Shown piece by piece: positions 17,134 to 25,586 of a stretch of 53,087 bases of DNA (within the stretch, counting starts at the first letter, position 1; each line of letters opens with the position of its first letter). The position numbers were made by a program, and so were the translations under genes. Under the pieces are notes generated by a model. It worked only from the letters and a program-made list of their open reading frames with translations. It was not told where the DNA came from and searched no databases. Origin of the DNA: Pseudomonas sp. AKS31 (lineage in GTDB: Bacteria; Pseudomonadota; Gammaproteobacteria; Pseudomonadales; Pseudomonadaceae); the NCBI RefSeq assembly GCF_023634765.1, contig NZ_JAMLFX010000002.1, forward strand, positions 143,524 through 196,610, given 5' to 3'.

Positions 17134-17547
17134 ATGCATCCATTTTCCATTCAACATATCGATCACATCGTCCTGCGCGTCGCCGATCTGCAACGCAGCA
17201 TCGACTTCTACGGCCAGGTGTTCGGCGCCGAAGTGGTCAAGCGCAACGAACCGCTGGGCCTGGTGCACCTGCGCGCCGGCACTTCAATGATCGACCTCGT
17301 TGACCTGCAAGGCGAACTCGGCCGCAAGGGCGGCGGGGCGGCCGGCAACGAACGGCGTAACGTCGACCACTTCTGTCTGCGCATCGAGCCGTTCGATGAA
17401 GAAGCGCTAAGCGCACACTTGCAATCCTTCGGTTTGAGCGTGGCCAAAGCCGAGTCACGTTTCGGCGCCGAAGGCAAAGGGCTGTCGCTGTATTGCTTCG
17501 ACCCGGACGGCAATCAGGTCGAACTCAAAGGCCCGTCCGAGTCTTAA
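17134..17547 (+). CDS. VOC-superfamily protein (glyoxalase/bleomycin-resistance/dioxygenase fold)
   Basis: This 137-residue protein starts at ATG 17134 after GAGG. It shows the vicinal-oxygen-chelate pattern: HIDHIVLRVADLQRSIDFY at the N-terminus, VDHFCLRIEPFDEEAL in the middle and YCFDPDGNQVELKGP at the end, with His and Glu at the usual metal positions. These small cytoplasmic enzymes include glyoxalases, dioxygenases and fosfomycin/bleomycin resistance proteins; the specific reaction is not evident. The stop overlaps the convergent LysE-family gene by four bases. Confidence 0.88.
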   Translation: MHPFSIQHIDHIVLRVADLQRSIDFYGQVFGAEVVKRNEPLGLVHLRAGTSMIDLVDLQGELGRKGGGAAGNERRNVDHFCLRIEPFDEEALSAHLQSFGLSVAKAESRFGAEGKGLSLYCFDPDGNQVELKGPSES

Positions 17548-18164
17548 GCGCGTTTGGCCATCAACAGCACTGAAGCCGCCGCCGACAGCAGGCCCGCGCA
17601 GCAACGATTGAAGATCCGTTTGCCGCGCGGCTCGGCGAACCAGCGCCGCATGTGCAGGCCCATCCAGGCGTAGGCGCTGATGGCGATCCACTCCAGTAAA
17701 AGGAACAGCACGCCGAGTACGGCGAATTGCGCCGCCACCGGACGCGCCGGGTCGACAAACTGTGGCAGAAACGCGGTGAACAGAAGGATCGCCTTCGGAT
17801 TGCCCGCCGCCACCAGAAACTCCTGCCGCGCCAACGCAAAGAAGCCAGCGGTCGCGCCCGTGACTGACTGCTCGGCCTCGGGACTGGCTCGCCACAACTG
17901 CCAGGCCAGGTACAACAGATACGCCCCACCGACGATCTTGATCGCATGGAACAGCCATTCCGAAGTCTGCAACACTACCGACAGGCCGGCACCGGCCAGT
18001 GCGATCATGCCGGCGAACGCTACAATTCGCCCGATACCCGCCGTGCAGGCGCGGCGAAAGCCATAGCGCGTGGCGTTGCTGACTGACAGCAGGTTGTTCG
18101 GCCCGGGGGCCATGTTCAGGGCGAAGCAGGCCGGGAGGAACAGGCTGAGCGTGGCGAGATCCAT
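17544..18164 (-). CDS. LysE/RhtB-family amino acid exporter
   Basis: This 206-residue membrane protein has about six hydrophobic segments and the family signature MAPGPNNLLSVSNATRYGFR near residue 20, plus GNPKAILLFTAFLPQF in the centre. RhtB/LysE proteins export amino acids or their analogues (homoserine, threonine, lysine) at the inner membrane. The substrate cannot be assigned. It is convergent with the VOC gene and divergent from the bphOP operon. Confidence 0.9.
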   Translation of the reverse strand: MDLATLSLFLPACFALNMAPGPNNLLSVSNATRYGFRRACTAGIGRIVAFAGMIALAGAGLSVVLQTSEWLFHAIKIVGGAYLLYLAWQLWRASPEAEQSVTGATAGFFALARQEFLVAAGNPKAILLFTAFLPQFVDPARPVAAQFAVLGVLFLLLEWIAISAYAWMGLHMRRWFAEPRGKRIFNRCCAGLLSAAASVLLMAKRA

Positions 18165-18439
18165 GACGGCACTCCAGAAACGAGAGCGATATTTTTAGCA
18201 CAGGCCCCAGGCGCCCCGACCCATATAGTCGCGCAACGCTGTCGCGGTACAGCGCCCGCCGCGATTGGGCAACGCGGTCGAACTTTTTGCAGATGCCTTC
18301 ACTCTGAATCAATCAGAGGGTGATGGTTTCGTCAGAAATAACTATCCGGCCGGTCAGAAACCGCGATAGCCGTGTAAAATTTCGCCGACGTTGCACTCAC
18401 CCCGTTTGGCCCCAGGCGGCCCCACCAAGAGCGATCTAC
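18165..18439. promoter_or_regulatory. Divergent intergenic region before bphO
   Basis: This 275-base gap should hold the promoters of the LysE-type gene (leftward) and of bphO-bphP (rightward). The bphO frame stays open upstream to 18320, but conserved heme oxygenase sequence begins only after ATG 18440. A short palindromic stretch around 18300-18320 (CTCTGAATCAATCAGAG) is the only symmetry I see. A TGTAAAAT near 18375 could serve as a -10 element; this is weak. Confidence 0.35.
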
Positions 18440-19054
18440 ATGCAAGCAAAGGCCCGTGAAGTTTATGTGCCACCGGTGCTGCAAGATCTGCGAGCCGGCA
18501 CTGCCGAACTGCACATCGCACTGGAAAAACGCCTTCCTTTTTTCTCCGATACCCTCGATACCCAGGCTTTTGTGCGCTTGATGCAGGCTTATTACGGCTT
18601 CTATCTGCCGCTGGAAAACGCTCTACTGCGCAGCGGTGTAATGCCTGCCGATTTTGAGCTGGCGCCTCGTCTCAAAGCGCCAACCTTGCGCGCTGATCTG
18701 CACGCGCTGGGCGTATCTGCTGACACGCTGCAAAACCTGCCGCAGTGCCAGCCGTTACCGATCATCGACTCAAGTGCAGCCTGCCTTGGCGTGCTCTACG
18801 TGCTCGAGGGCGCAACGCTGGGCGGGCAAATCCTGCGCCGCGAAATCTCTTCACGATTAGGCCTGGAAGCCGATAACGGCGCGGCCTTTCTCGATATTTA
18901 CGGCGCCGCCACGGGCCGGCGCTGGCGCGACTTTATCGAATACCTCGGCAGTCGGCCGATGAGCGCCATTGAGCGCGCCGCTGTCGTCACGGCAGCACAA
19001 ACCACATTCAGCTGTTTCGAGCGCTGGCTCGAAAGCCGGGAGGTACTGGCATGA
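18440..19054 (+). CDS. bphO: Heme oxygenase partner of the bacteriophytochrome (BphO)
   Basis: This 204-residue all-helical protein belongs to the bacterial heme oxygenase family, which opens heme to biliverdin, releasing CO and iron. The N-terminal TAELHIALEKRLPFF holds the likely proximal His, and LYVLEGATLGGQILRRE is the distal-helix region with its glycine-rich stretch. It overlaps bphP by four bases (ATGA), the classic arrangement in which BphO supplies the biliverdin chromophore to the phytochrome. I start at ATG 18440 (AAGAG upstream). Confidence 0.93.
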   Translation: MQAKAREVYVPPVLQDLRAGTAELHIALEKRLPFFSDTLDTQAFVRLMQAYYGFYLPLENALLRSGVMPADFELAPRLKAPTLRADLHALGVSADTLQNLPQCQPLPIIDSSAACLGVLYVLEGATLGGQILRREISSRLGLEADNGAAFLDIYGAATGRRWRDFIEYLGSRPMSAIERAAVVTAAQTTFSCFERWLESREVLA

Positions 19055-21288
19055 ACCCGCAAGACAAAGACGCCTTTGAAGAACTGCTGGCCAACTGTGC
19101 CGACGAGCCGATTCGTTTCCCCGGTGCGATCCAGCCCCACGGTTTGCTGCTGACCCTGAGCGAGCCTGCATTGGCGATCATTCAGGTCAGCGCCAACGTC
19201 GAAACCCTGCTGGCCCGGGAGCCGCAGAGCCTGATCGGCCAGCCACTGGAGCGCCTGCTCGGCGACGCAGAAGCGACACAAGTACGCGAAGCGTTGTTGC
19301 ACCCGGCGCTCGCCGACGCGCCACCGCTGCACTTCAGACTCAACGGCACCGCGTTCGAGGGTTTGCTGCACCGGCATCAAGGTGTACTGATCCTGGAGCT
19401 GGAAATCCACGTGGAAAATTTCCAGCCGCGCAACGTCGCCGGCAATCAAACGCATCTGGGGCGCATGCTCCAGCGTCTGCAAGCGGCCACCACGTTGCAG
19501 GCGCTGTATGACATCAGCGTCAAGGAAATCCAGGCCATGACCGGTTACGACCGGGTGCTGATCTACCGTTTCGAGGAGGAGGGCCACGGTCAGGTCATCG
19601 CCGAAGCCTCCGACCCGTCGATGGAAGTGTTCAACGGCTTGTTCTTCCCGGCGTCGGACATCCCCGAACAGGCGCGCGAGCTGTATCGCACCAATTGGCT
19701 GCGGATCATCCCCAATGCCGATTACCAACCGGTGCCGCTGGTGCCGAAGTTGCGCCCGGACACGAACACGCCGCTGGACCTGAGTTTCGCCACGCTGCGC
19801 AGCGTGTCGCCGATCCACTGTCAGTACATGAAGAACATGGGCGTGTTGTCGTCGATGAGCATTTCCCTGCTCAAGGGCGACAAACTGTGGGGCCTGATCA
19901 GTTGCGGCAATCGCCAGCCACTGCACGTGCCGCACGAGTTGCGCGCGGCGTGTCAGACCATCGGCCAGGTGCTGTCGCTGCAGATCAGCGCCATGGAAGC
20001 GCTGGAAATCAGCCGTCAGCGCGAAGAGAAAGTCGAAGCTTTGGCGCTGCTCAATCAGGCAATGATCGACTCGCCGCAAAATGTCTTCGATGGCCTGGCC
20101 AATCAGCCGCAGGCCCTGATGGCGCTGACCAATGCCGGCGGCATTGCAATCATTGAAGACAAACAATTGCATCGCTACGGCAACTGCCCGGAGCCGGACG
20201 ACATTCGCGCCTTGCACAAATGGCTGCAGGACAGCGGCGAGCCTGTGTTTGCCAGTCATCACCTGGCCAGTGTCTACCCGCCGGCCGCGCAGTATCAGCA
20301 GGTGGCCAGCGGTGTGCTTGCCATGAACCTGCCGAAACCGGTGGACAACGGCGTGTTCTGGTTCCGTCCGGAGGTCAAGGAGAACATCAATTGGAGCGGC
20401 GATCCACGCAAGCCGCTGGACCTGGAAAACTCCGACGCCGGCCTGCGTTTGCGCCCGCGTACCTCGTTCGAAATCTGGAAAGTCGAGATGGCCGGGATCT
20501 CCACCAAGTGGAGCCATGGCGATCTGTTCGCGGCCAACGATCTGCGCCGTTCGGCGCTGGAAAACGATCTGGCCCGGCAGGTGCGCCGTGAGCAGGAGGC
20601 GGTGCGTGCCCGCGACGAACTGGTGGCAGTGGTTTCCCACGATCTGCGCAACCCGATGACGGTGATCTCGATGCTTTGCGGCATGATGCAGAAGGCCTTC
20701 AGCTCGGACGGCCCGCACACTTCGCGGCGCATTTCTACGGCCATCGACACCATGCAACAGGCTGCGGGACGCATGAACACGCTGCTGGAGGACTTGCTCG
20801 ACACCTCGAAAATCGACGCCGGGCGCTACTCCATCACCCCGCAGAAACTCGACGTCGGGCAGATGTTCGAGGAGGCGCAGGCGCTGCTCGCGCCGCTGGC
20901 GCTGGACAAGGACATCAGCATTTCCTTCGCCGCCGAACCCGATCTGCGTATCCATGCCGACCCCGAGCGGCTGTTCCAGGTGCTGTCCAATCTGGTCGGC
21001 AACGCGATCAAGTTCACCCCGCGCCTGGGCACGGTCGGCGTACATGCCACGTCTGTCGGCGATGAAATCGTCTTCACCGTACGCGACAGCGGCGAGGGGA
21101 TTCCCAAGGAGCATCTGCCGCACGTGTTCGACCGCTACTGGACGGTGAAAGAGGGCAACCCGACCGGTACCGGTCTGGGCTTGTACATCACTCAAGGCAT
21201 CGTCGAAGCCCATGGCGGGCGGATCTTCGCCGAGAGCGAACCAGGGCAGGGCAGCGAGTTCCGCTTCACCGTGCCGCGTCTGGACTGA
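19051..21288 (+). CDS. bphP: Bacteriophytochrome histidine kinase
   Basis: This 745-residue cytoplasmic red/far-red photoreceptor has the canonical PAS-GAF-PHY-histidine kinase order. Visible residues: N-terminal Cys16, the expected thioether anchor for biliverdin; the GAF motif ASDIPEQARELY with Asp203; His256 in SPIHCQYM; the PHY tongue motif PRTSF at 469-473; the H box VVSHDLRNP with His530; the N box LVGNAIKF; DSGEGIP; and GTGLGLYI. The spacing Asp203/His256 equals that of P. aeruginosa BphP Asp194/His247. No response regulator gene adjoins it, so the kinase target lies elsewhere. The PHY tongue and all phosphotransfer boxes are intact, so it should be functional. Confidence 0.97.
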   Translation: MNPQDKDAFEELLANCADEPIRFPGAIQPHGLLLTLSEPALAIIQVSANVETLLAREPQSLIGQPLERLLGDAEATQVREALLHPALADAPPLHFRLNGTAFEGLLHRHQGVLILELEIHVENFQPRNVAGNQTHLGRMLQRLQAATTLQALYDISVKEIQAMTGYDRVLIYRFEEEGHGQVIAEASDPSMEVFNGLFFPASDIPEQARELYRTNWLRIIPNADYQPVPLVPKLRPDTNTPLDLSFATLRSVSPIHCQYMKNMGVLSSMSISLLKGDKLWGLISCGNRQPLHVPHELRAACQTIGQVLSLQISAMEALEISRQREEKVEALALLNQAMIDSPQNVFDGLANQPQALMALTNAGGIAIIEDKQLHRYGNCPEPDDIRALHKWLQDSGEPVFASHHLASVYPPAAQYQQVASGVLAMNLPKPVDNGVFWFRPEVKENINWSGDPRKPLDLENSDAGLRLRPRTSFEIWKVEMAGISTKWSHGDLFAANDLRRSALENDLARQVRREQEAVRARDELVAVVSHDLRNPMTVISMLCGMMQKAFSSDGPHTSRRISTAIDTMQQAAGRMNTLLEDLLDTSKIDAGRYSITPQKLDVGQMFEEAQALLAPLALDKDISISFAAEPDLRIHADPERLFQVLSNLVGNAIKFTPRLGTVGVHATSVGDEIVFTVRDSGEGIPKEHLPHVFDRYWTVKEGNPTGTGLGLYITQGIVEAHGGRIFAESEPGQGSEFRFTVPRLD

Positions 21289-21301
21289 GCGTAGATTTTA
21301 A

Positions 21302-21394
21302 TGTGGGAGCGAGCCTGCTCGCGAAAGCGGTGGGTCATTCAAAGTCGCGTTGACTGAACTGACGCATTCGCGAGCAGGCTCGCTCCCACAGGGG
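21302..21394. repeat. Family-B REP pair after bphP
   Basis: Inverted arms GTGGGAGCGAGCCTGCTCGC and complement, about 40 bases apart, form a hairpin between bphP and the next gene on the same strand. It may mark the end of the bphOP transcript. Confidence 0.85.
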
Positions 21395-21485
21395 ATTTGT
21401 GTCGTCAGGGGCATTTTCTTCAATACCGAGGACAGGGTGCTCGCTACCGTGAGCACCTTGTTCCTCGATTTGAAGCAGGTGTGCG

Positions 21486-22073
21486 ATGAGTCTGATTGTT
21501 TCGATGGCGGCGTTCGCGCTGGCGGCATCCATCACGCCGGGGCCGGTGAATATCGTGGCGTTGAGTGTCGGGGCGCAGTTCGGCTTTCGCGCCAGTCAAC
21601 GGCATGTCGCCGGGGCCACGTTAGGGTTTGTGTTGCTGCTGGTGCTGATGGGGCTGGGTTTGCACGAGGTGCTGAAACTCTGGCCGTTCATGACCCGGGT
21701 GGTGCAACTGGCCGGCGTGGCGTTTCTGTTGTTCATGGCCTGGAAACTGGCCACCGATGATGGGCAATTGAATACGCGTGAGTCAGGGCGGGCGCCGTCG
21801 ATGCTGTATGGCGCAGTGATGCAATGGCTCAACCCGAAAGCCTGGCTGGCCTGCGTCGCTGGCATGGGCGCGTTTGTCGCCGATGGCGACGCACGGCTGG
21901 TGTGGCAGTTTGCGGCGGTGTATCTGGTGATCTGTTATCTGTCGGTCGGCTGCTGGGCGTATGCCGGGACGTTTCTGCGTGGGTATCTGAGCAACGCGGC
22001 GGGGATGCGCTGGTTCAATCGGAGCATGGCGGGGTTGTTGGCGCTCAGCGCGATCTACCTGTTGTTCACATGA
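21486..22073 (+). CDS. LysE-family translocator
   Basis: This 195-residue membrane protein starts at ATG 21486 with AGGTG upstream. The LysE/RhtB signature SITPGPVNIVALSVGAQFGF is at the N-terminus, followed by about five more hydrophobic stretches and the central WLNPKAWLACVAGMG. It should export a small amino-acid-like compound through the inner membrane. It is distinct from the other LysE-type protein at 17.5-18.2 kb. Family-B REP pairs lie on both sides, so it is probably a single-gene unit. Confidence 0.9.
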   Translation: MSLIVSMAAFALAASITPGPVNIVALSVGAQFGFRASQRHVAGATLGFVLLLVLMGLGLHEVLKLWPFMTRVVQLAGVAFLLFMAWKLATDDGQLNTRESGRAPSMLYGAVMQWLNPKAWLACVAGMGAFVADGDARLVWQFAAVYLVICYLSVGCWAYAGTFLRGYLSNAAGMRWFNRSMAGLLALSAIYLLFT

Positions 22074-22076
22074 CCC

Positions 22077-22167
22077 TGTGGGAGCGAGCCTGCTCGCGAA
22101 TGCTGTGTGTCAGCCACTGGATATGCCGGCTGAACCACCGCTTTCGCGAGCAGCCTCGCTCCCACAT
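22077..22167. repeat. Family-B REP pair between convergent genes
   Basis: Inverted family-B arms at about 22077-22100 and 22143-22167 lie between the LysE-family gene and the convergent monooxygenase gene. One arm has a substitution (GCAGCCTCGC). Confidence 0.85.
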
Positions 22168-22189
22168 TGATCGGCGTCACTGCCAGAGA

Positions 22190-22498
22190 CTAGTTGAACG
22201 GCTGCGCAAAAGCGCCGCCCTCAATGTGATACACCTTCGGCTCTTCGGCAAAATATTCCTCCAGCCCCAGCATGAACAACCGATGGTCCTCACTCGCTTC
22301 AAACCCCGGCGTGTGATCCTCAAGTGATTGCCAGCGCACAATCAAATTGAACACCTCCGGCGTTTCAATTCCCTGCGCAAGCAAGTGCCCGCCGTAACCC
22401 TTGGCGCGCCTGAGCAGTGGCTCGACCTCGGCAAATGCTTGGCGGAAGGCTTCGGTTTTCCCTATGTGAACGGGCAGTAAAGCGATCTCATAAATCAT
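22190..22498 (-). CDS. Antibiotic biosynthesis monooxygenase (ABM) domain protein
   Basis: This 102-residue single-domain protein has the dimeric alpha-beta barrel pattern of ABM-family monooxygenases, with LLPVHIGKTEAFRQAFAEVE, VFNLIVRWQSLEDHTPGF and HRLFMLGLEEYF. Family members oxidise quinols or polyketide-like substrates without cofactors or act as stress proteins. It lies 21 bases downstream of the quinone oxidoreductase gene on the same strand, so a shared role in quinone or electrophile handling is likely. Substrate unknown. Confidence 0.85.
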   Translation of the reverse strand: MIYEIALLPVHIGKTEAFRQAFAEVEPLLRRAKGYGGHLLAQGIETPEVFNLIVRWQSLEDHTPGFEASEDHRLFMLGLEEYFAEEPKVYHIEGGAFAQPFN

Positions 22499-22519
22499 GG
22501 TGTTCTCCTTGCGCTGAGT

Positions 22520-23503
22520 TCAGCGATTGGCGAGTTCGGAAGATGGCGCGACAGCAATCGCGATCTTCCCTTGAACACCATTGTTGGGCGTCTCCAGCAA
22601 GGCATGGGCGAGGCCGATGTCGGCCAGCGCATAGACCGCGCCAATGTGCGGGCGCAACTGCCCGTTCGCGATCAATGCGCTCAACTCATCGAGTTTGCCG
22701 CGGTTCTGCCGGGTGAACACGAAGTGATAACTGGCGTTCTTGCCCCAAGCCTGAATCAGGTTCTGTGGTTGGGCGATGTCGACAATCGACACCACGCGGC
22801 CCAGTTGTGCGAGGGCGTCGGCGCTACGTGCCAAGGTGTTGCCGCCGATGGTGTCGAACACCACATCGACACCGCGGCCGTCGGTTTCGCGCAGGATCGC
22901 GTCAACGTAATCCTCTTTTTCGTAATCAATCAGCACATCGGCGCCCATTCGTTGTGCGAACTCGAAATTGCCTTCACGCACGGTGGTGAACACCTTCGCG
23001 CCGATGGCTTTGGCCAACTGAATCGCAATGTGCCCGACACCGCCCGCGCCGCCGTGGACCAGAATGCTCTCGCCGACTCTGAGCGCCGCCCGCACGACCA
23101 GCGCTTCCCACGCCGTTCCGCCAACCAGGCTCAGGCTGGCCGCTTCAAGGTGACTCAGCGCGGGCGGCTTCTTGCCAATAATATTTTCGGCCGCGACGTG
23201 GTACTCGGCATAACTGCCTGGACCGCCAAAAATTTGCGGGGTGTACCAGACTTCGTCACCCGGCACGAACGCCTTCACCCCCGGCCCGACGGCTTCGACA
23301 ACGCCGGAGACGTCATGCCCGGTGATGGCTGGAAGTGGTACCAGATCGGCGTAGTCGCCGCGGCGAACCTGATAATCCAGCGGATTGATGGAGGTGGCAT
23401 GAACCCGCACCAGCACTTCTCCTGCGTGTGGCACTGGCTTGGGTACGTCGCAAAGTTCGAACGAATCCGCGCCACCAAATGATGTAAGGATCATGGCTTT
23501 CAT
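22520..23503 (-). CDS. Zinc-independent MDR-type NADPH:quinone oxidoreductase
   Basis: This 327-residue cytoplasmic enzyme is a medium-chain dehydrogenase/reductase of the quinone oxidoreductase type. Signs are the [18 protein letters not shown] segment, GTAWEALVV, and the nucleotide-binding motif [19 protein letters not shown], with no zinc ligand set. ATG 23503 has GAGGA upstream. It is 61 bases after the ArsR-type gene, and its own leader contains a palindrome nearly identical to that before arsR, so it is very likely repressed by that protein and induced by its ligand. Confidence 0.92.
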   Translation of the reverse strand: MKAMILTSFGGADSFELCDVPKPVPHAGEVLVRVHATSINPLDYQVRRGDYADLVPLPAITGHDVSGVVEAVGPGVKAFVPGDEVWYTPQIFGGPGSYAEYHVAAENIIGKKPPALSHLEAASLSLVGGTAWEALVVRAALRVGESILVHGGAGGVGHIAIQLAKAIGAKVFTTVREGNFEFAQRMGADVLIDYEKEDYVDAILRETDGRGVDVVFDTIGGNTLARSADALAQLGRVVSIVDIAQPQNLIQAWGKNASYHFVFTRQNRGKLDELSALIANGQLRPHIGAVYALADIGLAHALLETPNNGVQGKIAIAVAPSSELANR

Positions 23504-23530
23504 TGCATTTCCTCGTTTCGGCAAAAAGGG

Positions 23531-23550
23531 ATATCGGGAATTCTCGATAT
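23531..23550 (-). promoter_or_regulatory. Operator palindrome upstream of the quinone oxidoreductase gene
   Basis: ATATCGGGAATTCTCGATAT is a 20-base near-palindrome (one mismatched pair) lying 28 bases before the oxidoreductase start codon. It matches the palindrome in front of the ArsR-type gene in outer arms (ATATCG/CGATAT), size and AATT core, which marks both as binding sites of that repressor. Confidence 0.7.
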
Positions 23551-23564
23551 CTTGGGGCAAAAAA

Positions 23565-23867
23565 TTACAGCTCGCTGCCGATGATCTCGGCCAGCGCGCT
23601 GATCGCTGCTTCGTTGCGTTTGTAGTAAGTCCACTGGCCGATACGCCTGACTTCGACCAGGCCGGCGCGTTGCAGCGTCGCCAGATAATCGGAAACCGTC
23701 GACTGCGACAGCCCGACGCCTTCCTGAATACTGCTGACGCAAACGCCCACCGTGTGCACGTCACCCTCATCCTGGGGAGGAAAGTGTTTCTCGGGATCCT
23801 TCAAGCCTTTGAGGATTTCCAGGCGTGTACGGTTCGAGAGGGCTTTGAAGATTTCGAGTAGGTCCAT
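23565..23867 (-). CDS. ArsR-family winged-helix repressor
   Basis: This 100-residue regulator has the ArsR/SmtB fold: [20 protein letters not shown] at the N-terminus, the recognition region [20 protein letters not shown] and the wing [16 protein letters not shown] Cys in GVCVSS and His residues in the loop before the recognition helix could sense a metal or electrophile, but the classic metal-site motif ELCVCDL is missing. It heads an operon with a quinone oxidoreductase and an ABM protein. Matching palindromes precede it and the oxidoreductase. Redox or quinone sensing is inference. Confidence 0.92.
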   Translation of the reverse strand: MDLLEIFKALSNRTRLEILKGLKDPEKHFPPQDEGDVHTVGVCVSSIQEGVGLSQSTVSDYLATLQRAGLVEVRRIGQWTYYKRNEAAISALAEIIGSEL

Positions 23868-23876
23868 GCCGCGAAG

Positions 23877-23896
23877 ATATCGGAATTTACCGATAT
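23877..23896 (-). promoter_or_regulatory. Operator palindrome upstream of the ArsR-type gene
   Basis: ATATCGGAATTTACCGATAT has perfect seven-base arms (ATATCGG/CCGATAT) around a six-base AT-rich centre, ten bases before the ArsR start codon. A second copy lies before the downstream oxidoreductase gene. The position would allow autorepression. Confidence 0.75.
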
Positions 23897-23948
23897 GTCA
23901 ATATCTCAATTCGAAGGTCATCAGCCGATGATGCTGGCATTTGACTTT

Positions 23949-24040
23949 GTGGGAGCGAGCCTGCTCGCGAATGCAGTGGCACAGTCAATATCCCGGTGAC
24001 TGATACACCGCTTTCGCGAGCAGGCTCGCTCCCACAGGGG
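23949..24040. repeat. Family-B REP pair between the arsR and araC genes
   Basis: Inverted arms GTGGGAGCGAGCCTGCTCGC and complement lie at about 23949-23971 and 24013-24040 in the gap downstream of the AraC-type gene and upstream of arsR. Confidence 0.85.
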
Positions 24041-24065
24041 GCAGTGTTGAGTTTCAGATGAGGTG

Positions 24066-24899
24066 TCAGCCGCGATATTGGCCGGGTGTCGCGGCGAGAT
24101 GCTGTTTGAACGCTCGCTGAAAATGCGCCTGATCGGCAAACCCTGCTTCCAGTGCCACGTCCGCGATCAACTCGCCGCTACGCAGACGCTCACGGGCGAA
24201 CTGGATGCGCTGGTTGACCAGAAACGCGTGGGGCGTCATGCCGTAGTGCTGTTTGAAGGCACGGATCAGGTACGACGGTGACAGCTGCGCGGCGGCGCAG
24301 ATGTCGTCGAGGTTCAGCACTTCGGTGCAGTGTTCGCGAATGAAATCGGCAACGCGTTCCAGTTTGAAATTCGGCTCGCGCAGAGAGGGGCCGGCGGGGT
24401 TCAAACGCAGTTGCAGGTCGCTGAAAAACTCCACCGCCGCGCTCTGCTTGCGCAGCACATCCTGTTGCGGGTCGACCAACGTTTGATACAGCCCGTTCAG
24501 TTCGTTGAACAGCGCAGTGTCATCAAGGTGTGTGGTGGAAAAACGCCGAAACTCAAGATCACCGGCAAAGCCCAACTGATGCTGCAAATCCGTTAGCCAT
24601 GGCGTTTCCACGTAGAGCATCACGTACGACCAAGGCTGGTCATCGATCGGATTACACGCATGTACATCGCCGGGATTCATCAGCACCACGGTGCCCGCCG
24701 CGACCTCGAACTGCGCCTGCTCATGCACATAGGTGCTGCGCCCGGCGGTGATCGCGCCGATGGAAAAATGCGCGTGGGAATGCCGCGCATAGCAGACCTC
24801 GCGGCCATCGGCGATGGCCCGTGCTTCAATGAATGGCAGCGCCGCGTCGCGCCAGAAACGCGGGGCTTTTTCAGGTTGCTTGGCGGCAGCGTGTTTCAT
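24066..24899 (-). CDS. AraC-family transcriptional regulator with N-terminal cupin domain
   Basis: The product from ATG 24899 is 277 residues. The N-terminal half is a cupin-like sensor (HSHAHFSIGAITAGRSTYVH and NPGDVHACNPIDDQPWSY). The C-terminal half has two AraC helix-turn-helix units: LDDICAAAQLSPSYLIRAFK with YGMTPHAFLVNQRI, then IADVALEAGFADQAHFQRAFK with PGQYR. It matches regulators commonly placed beside LysE-type exporters or VOC genes. The frame is open upstream but overlaps the VOC gene antisense, so the later ATG is right. The effector is unknown. Confidence 0.92.
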   Translation of the reverse strand: MKHAAAKQPEKAPRFWRDAALPFIEARAIADGREVCYARHSHAHFSIGAITAGRSTYVHEQAQFEVAAGTVVLMNPGDVHACNPIDDQPWSYVMLYVETPWLTDLQHQLGFAGDLEFRRFSTTHLDDTALFNELNGLYQTLVDPQQDVLRKQSAAVEFFSDLQLRLNPAGPSLREPNFKLERVADFIREHCTEVLNLDDICAAAQLSPSYLIRAFKQHYGMTPHAFLVNQRIQFARERLRSGELIADVALEAGFADQAHFQRAFKQHLAATPGQYRG

Positions 24900-24934
24900 C
24901 GTTGTTATTCCCGGCAGGCCAGGGCACCAGTGTA

Positions 24935-25438
24935 TTAGTTCTGGCCGGCAAACGCCCGTTCCAGTTCGGCAATGTCGAGCTTTTTCATCTGGAACATCGC
25001 CTGCATGGCGCGCTGCGATTTGCTTGTGTCGGCATCCAGCATCATGTGCATGAACGCCACCGGCACGATCTGCCACGACACGCCAAACTTGTCCTTGAGC
25101 CAGCCACATTGTTGGGCTTCGACTGGGCCACCCTCGGACAGGTTGCCCCAGAAATGGTCGACTTCTTCCTGATTCTGGCAATTGACCTGAAACGAAATCG
25201 CCTCGCTGAACGTGAACATCGGCCCACCGTTAAGGCCGGTAAAGGTCAGGCCATCGAGTTCGAAACTGACGGTCATCACCGCACCCTCCGGCTTGCCATG
25301 AAATTCCTGACCGACCTTGCTGTAGTGAGTCAGGCCGGTGATTTTCGCGTGATCGAAGATCGAGCAATAGAACTTCGCAGCGGCTTCGGCCTGATCGTCG
25401 AACCACAGGCAAGGGGTGAGTTTCTGAAAGCGTTGCAT
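24935..25438 (-). CDS. VOC-family protein of the PhnB/3-demethylubiquinone methyltransferase-like type
   Basis: This 167-residue protein starts at ATG 25438, which has GAGG at nine bases; the ATG three codons earlier abuts the same GAGG and has no spacing. The PhnB-like pattern is visible: LTPCLWFDDQAEAAAKFYCS near the start, VSFELDGLTFTGLNGGP, FQVNCQNQEEVDHFWGNL and FGVSWQIVP. The old family name (demethylubiquinone methyltransferase) is misleading, because these proteins are glyoxalase-fold and no methyltransferase activity is expected. It lies 35 bases upstream of the AraC gene on the same strand. Confidence 0.87.
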   Translation of the reverse strand: MQRFQKLTPCLWFDDQAEAAAKFYCSIFDHAKITGLTHYSKVGQEFHGKPEGAVMTVSFELDGLTFTGLNGGPMFTFSEAISFQVNCQNQEEVDHFWGNLSEGGPVEAQQCGWLKDKFGVSWQIVPVAFMHMMLDADTSKSQRAMQAMFQMKKLDIAELERAFAGQN

Positions 25439-25586
25439 GGCAGTCATCCTCGGCAGGTTAGACAGCTGGATTTACAGCGTAGTCAGTCCTTGGTCGATTG
25501 CCGGTGCCGTAGATCGACAAGTGCGTGGCCATTCAATTGTCGATAGACTTGCCGCCCCTGATTTTGCCGCAAGGACGCCCCGCATC

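Noticed and set aside
18300..18320. Short palindrome upstream of bphO as a terminator or operator
   Set aside because: CTCTGAATCAATCAGAG has only short arms and no T run, and no regulator is known for it; listed only within the intergenic entry.
18898..21213. 771-codon open frame antisense to bphP
   Set aside because: It is a shadow of GC-rich codon bias in bphP; its product is rich in His, Gln and Arg, has no domain, and the sense strand encodes an intact phytochrome.
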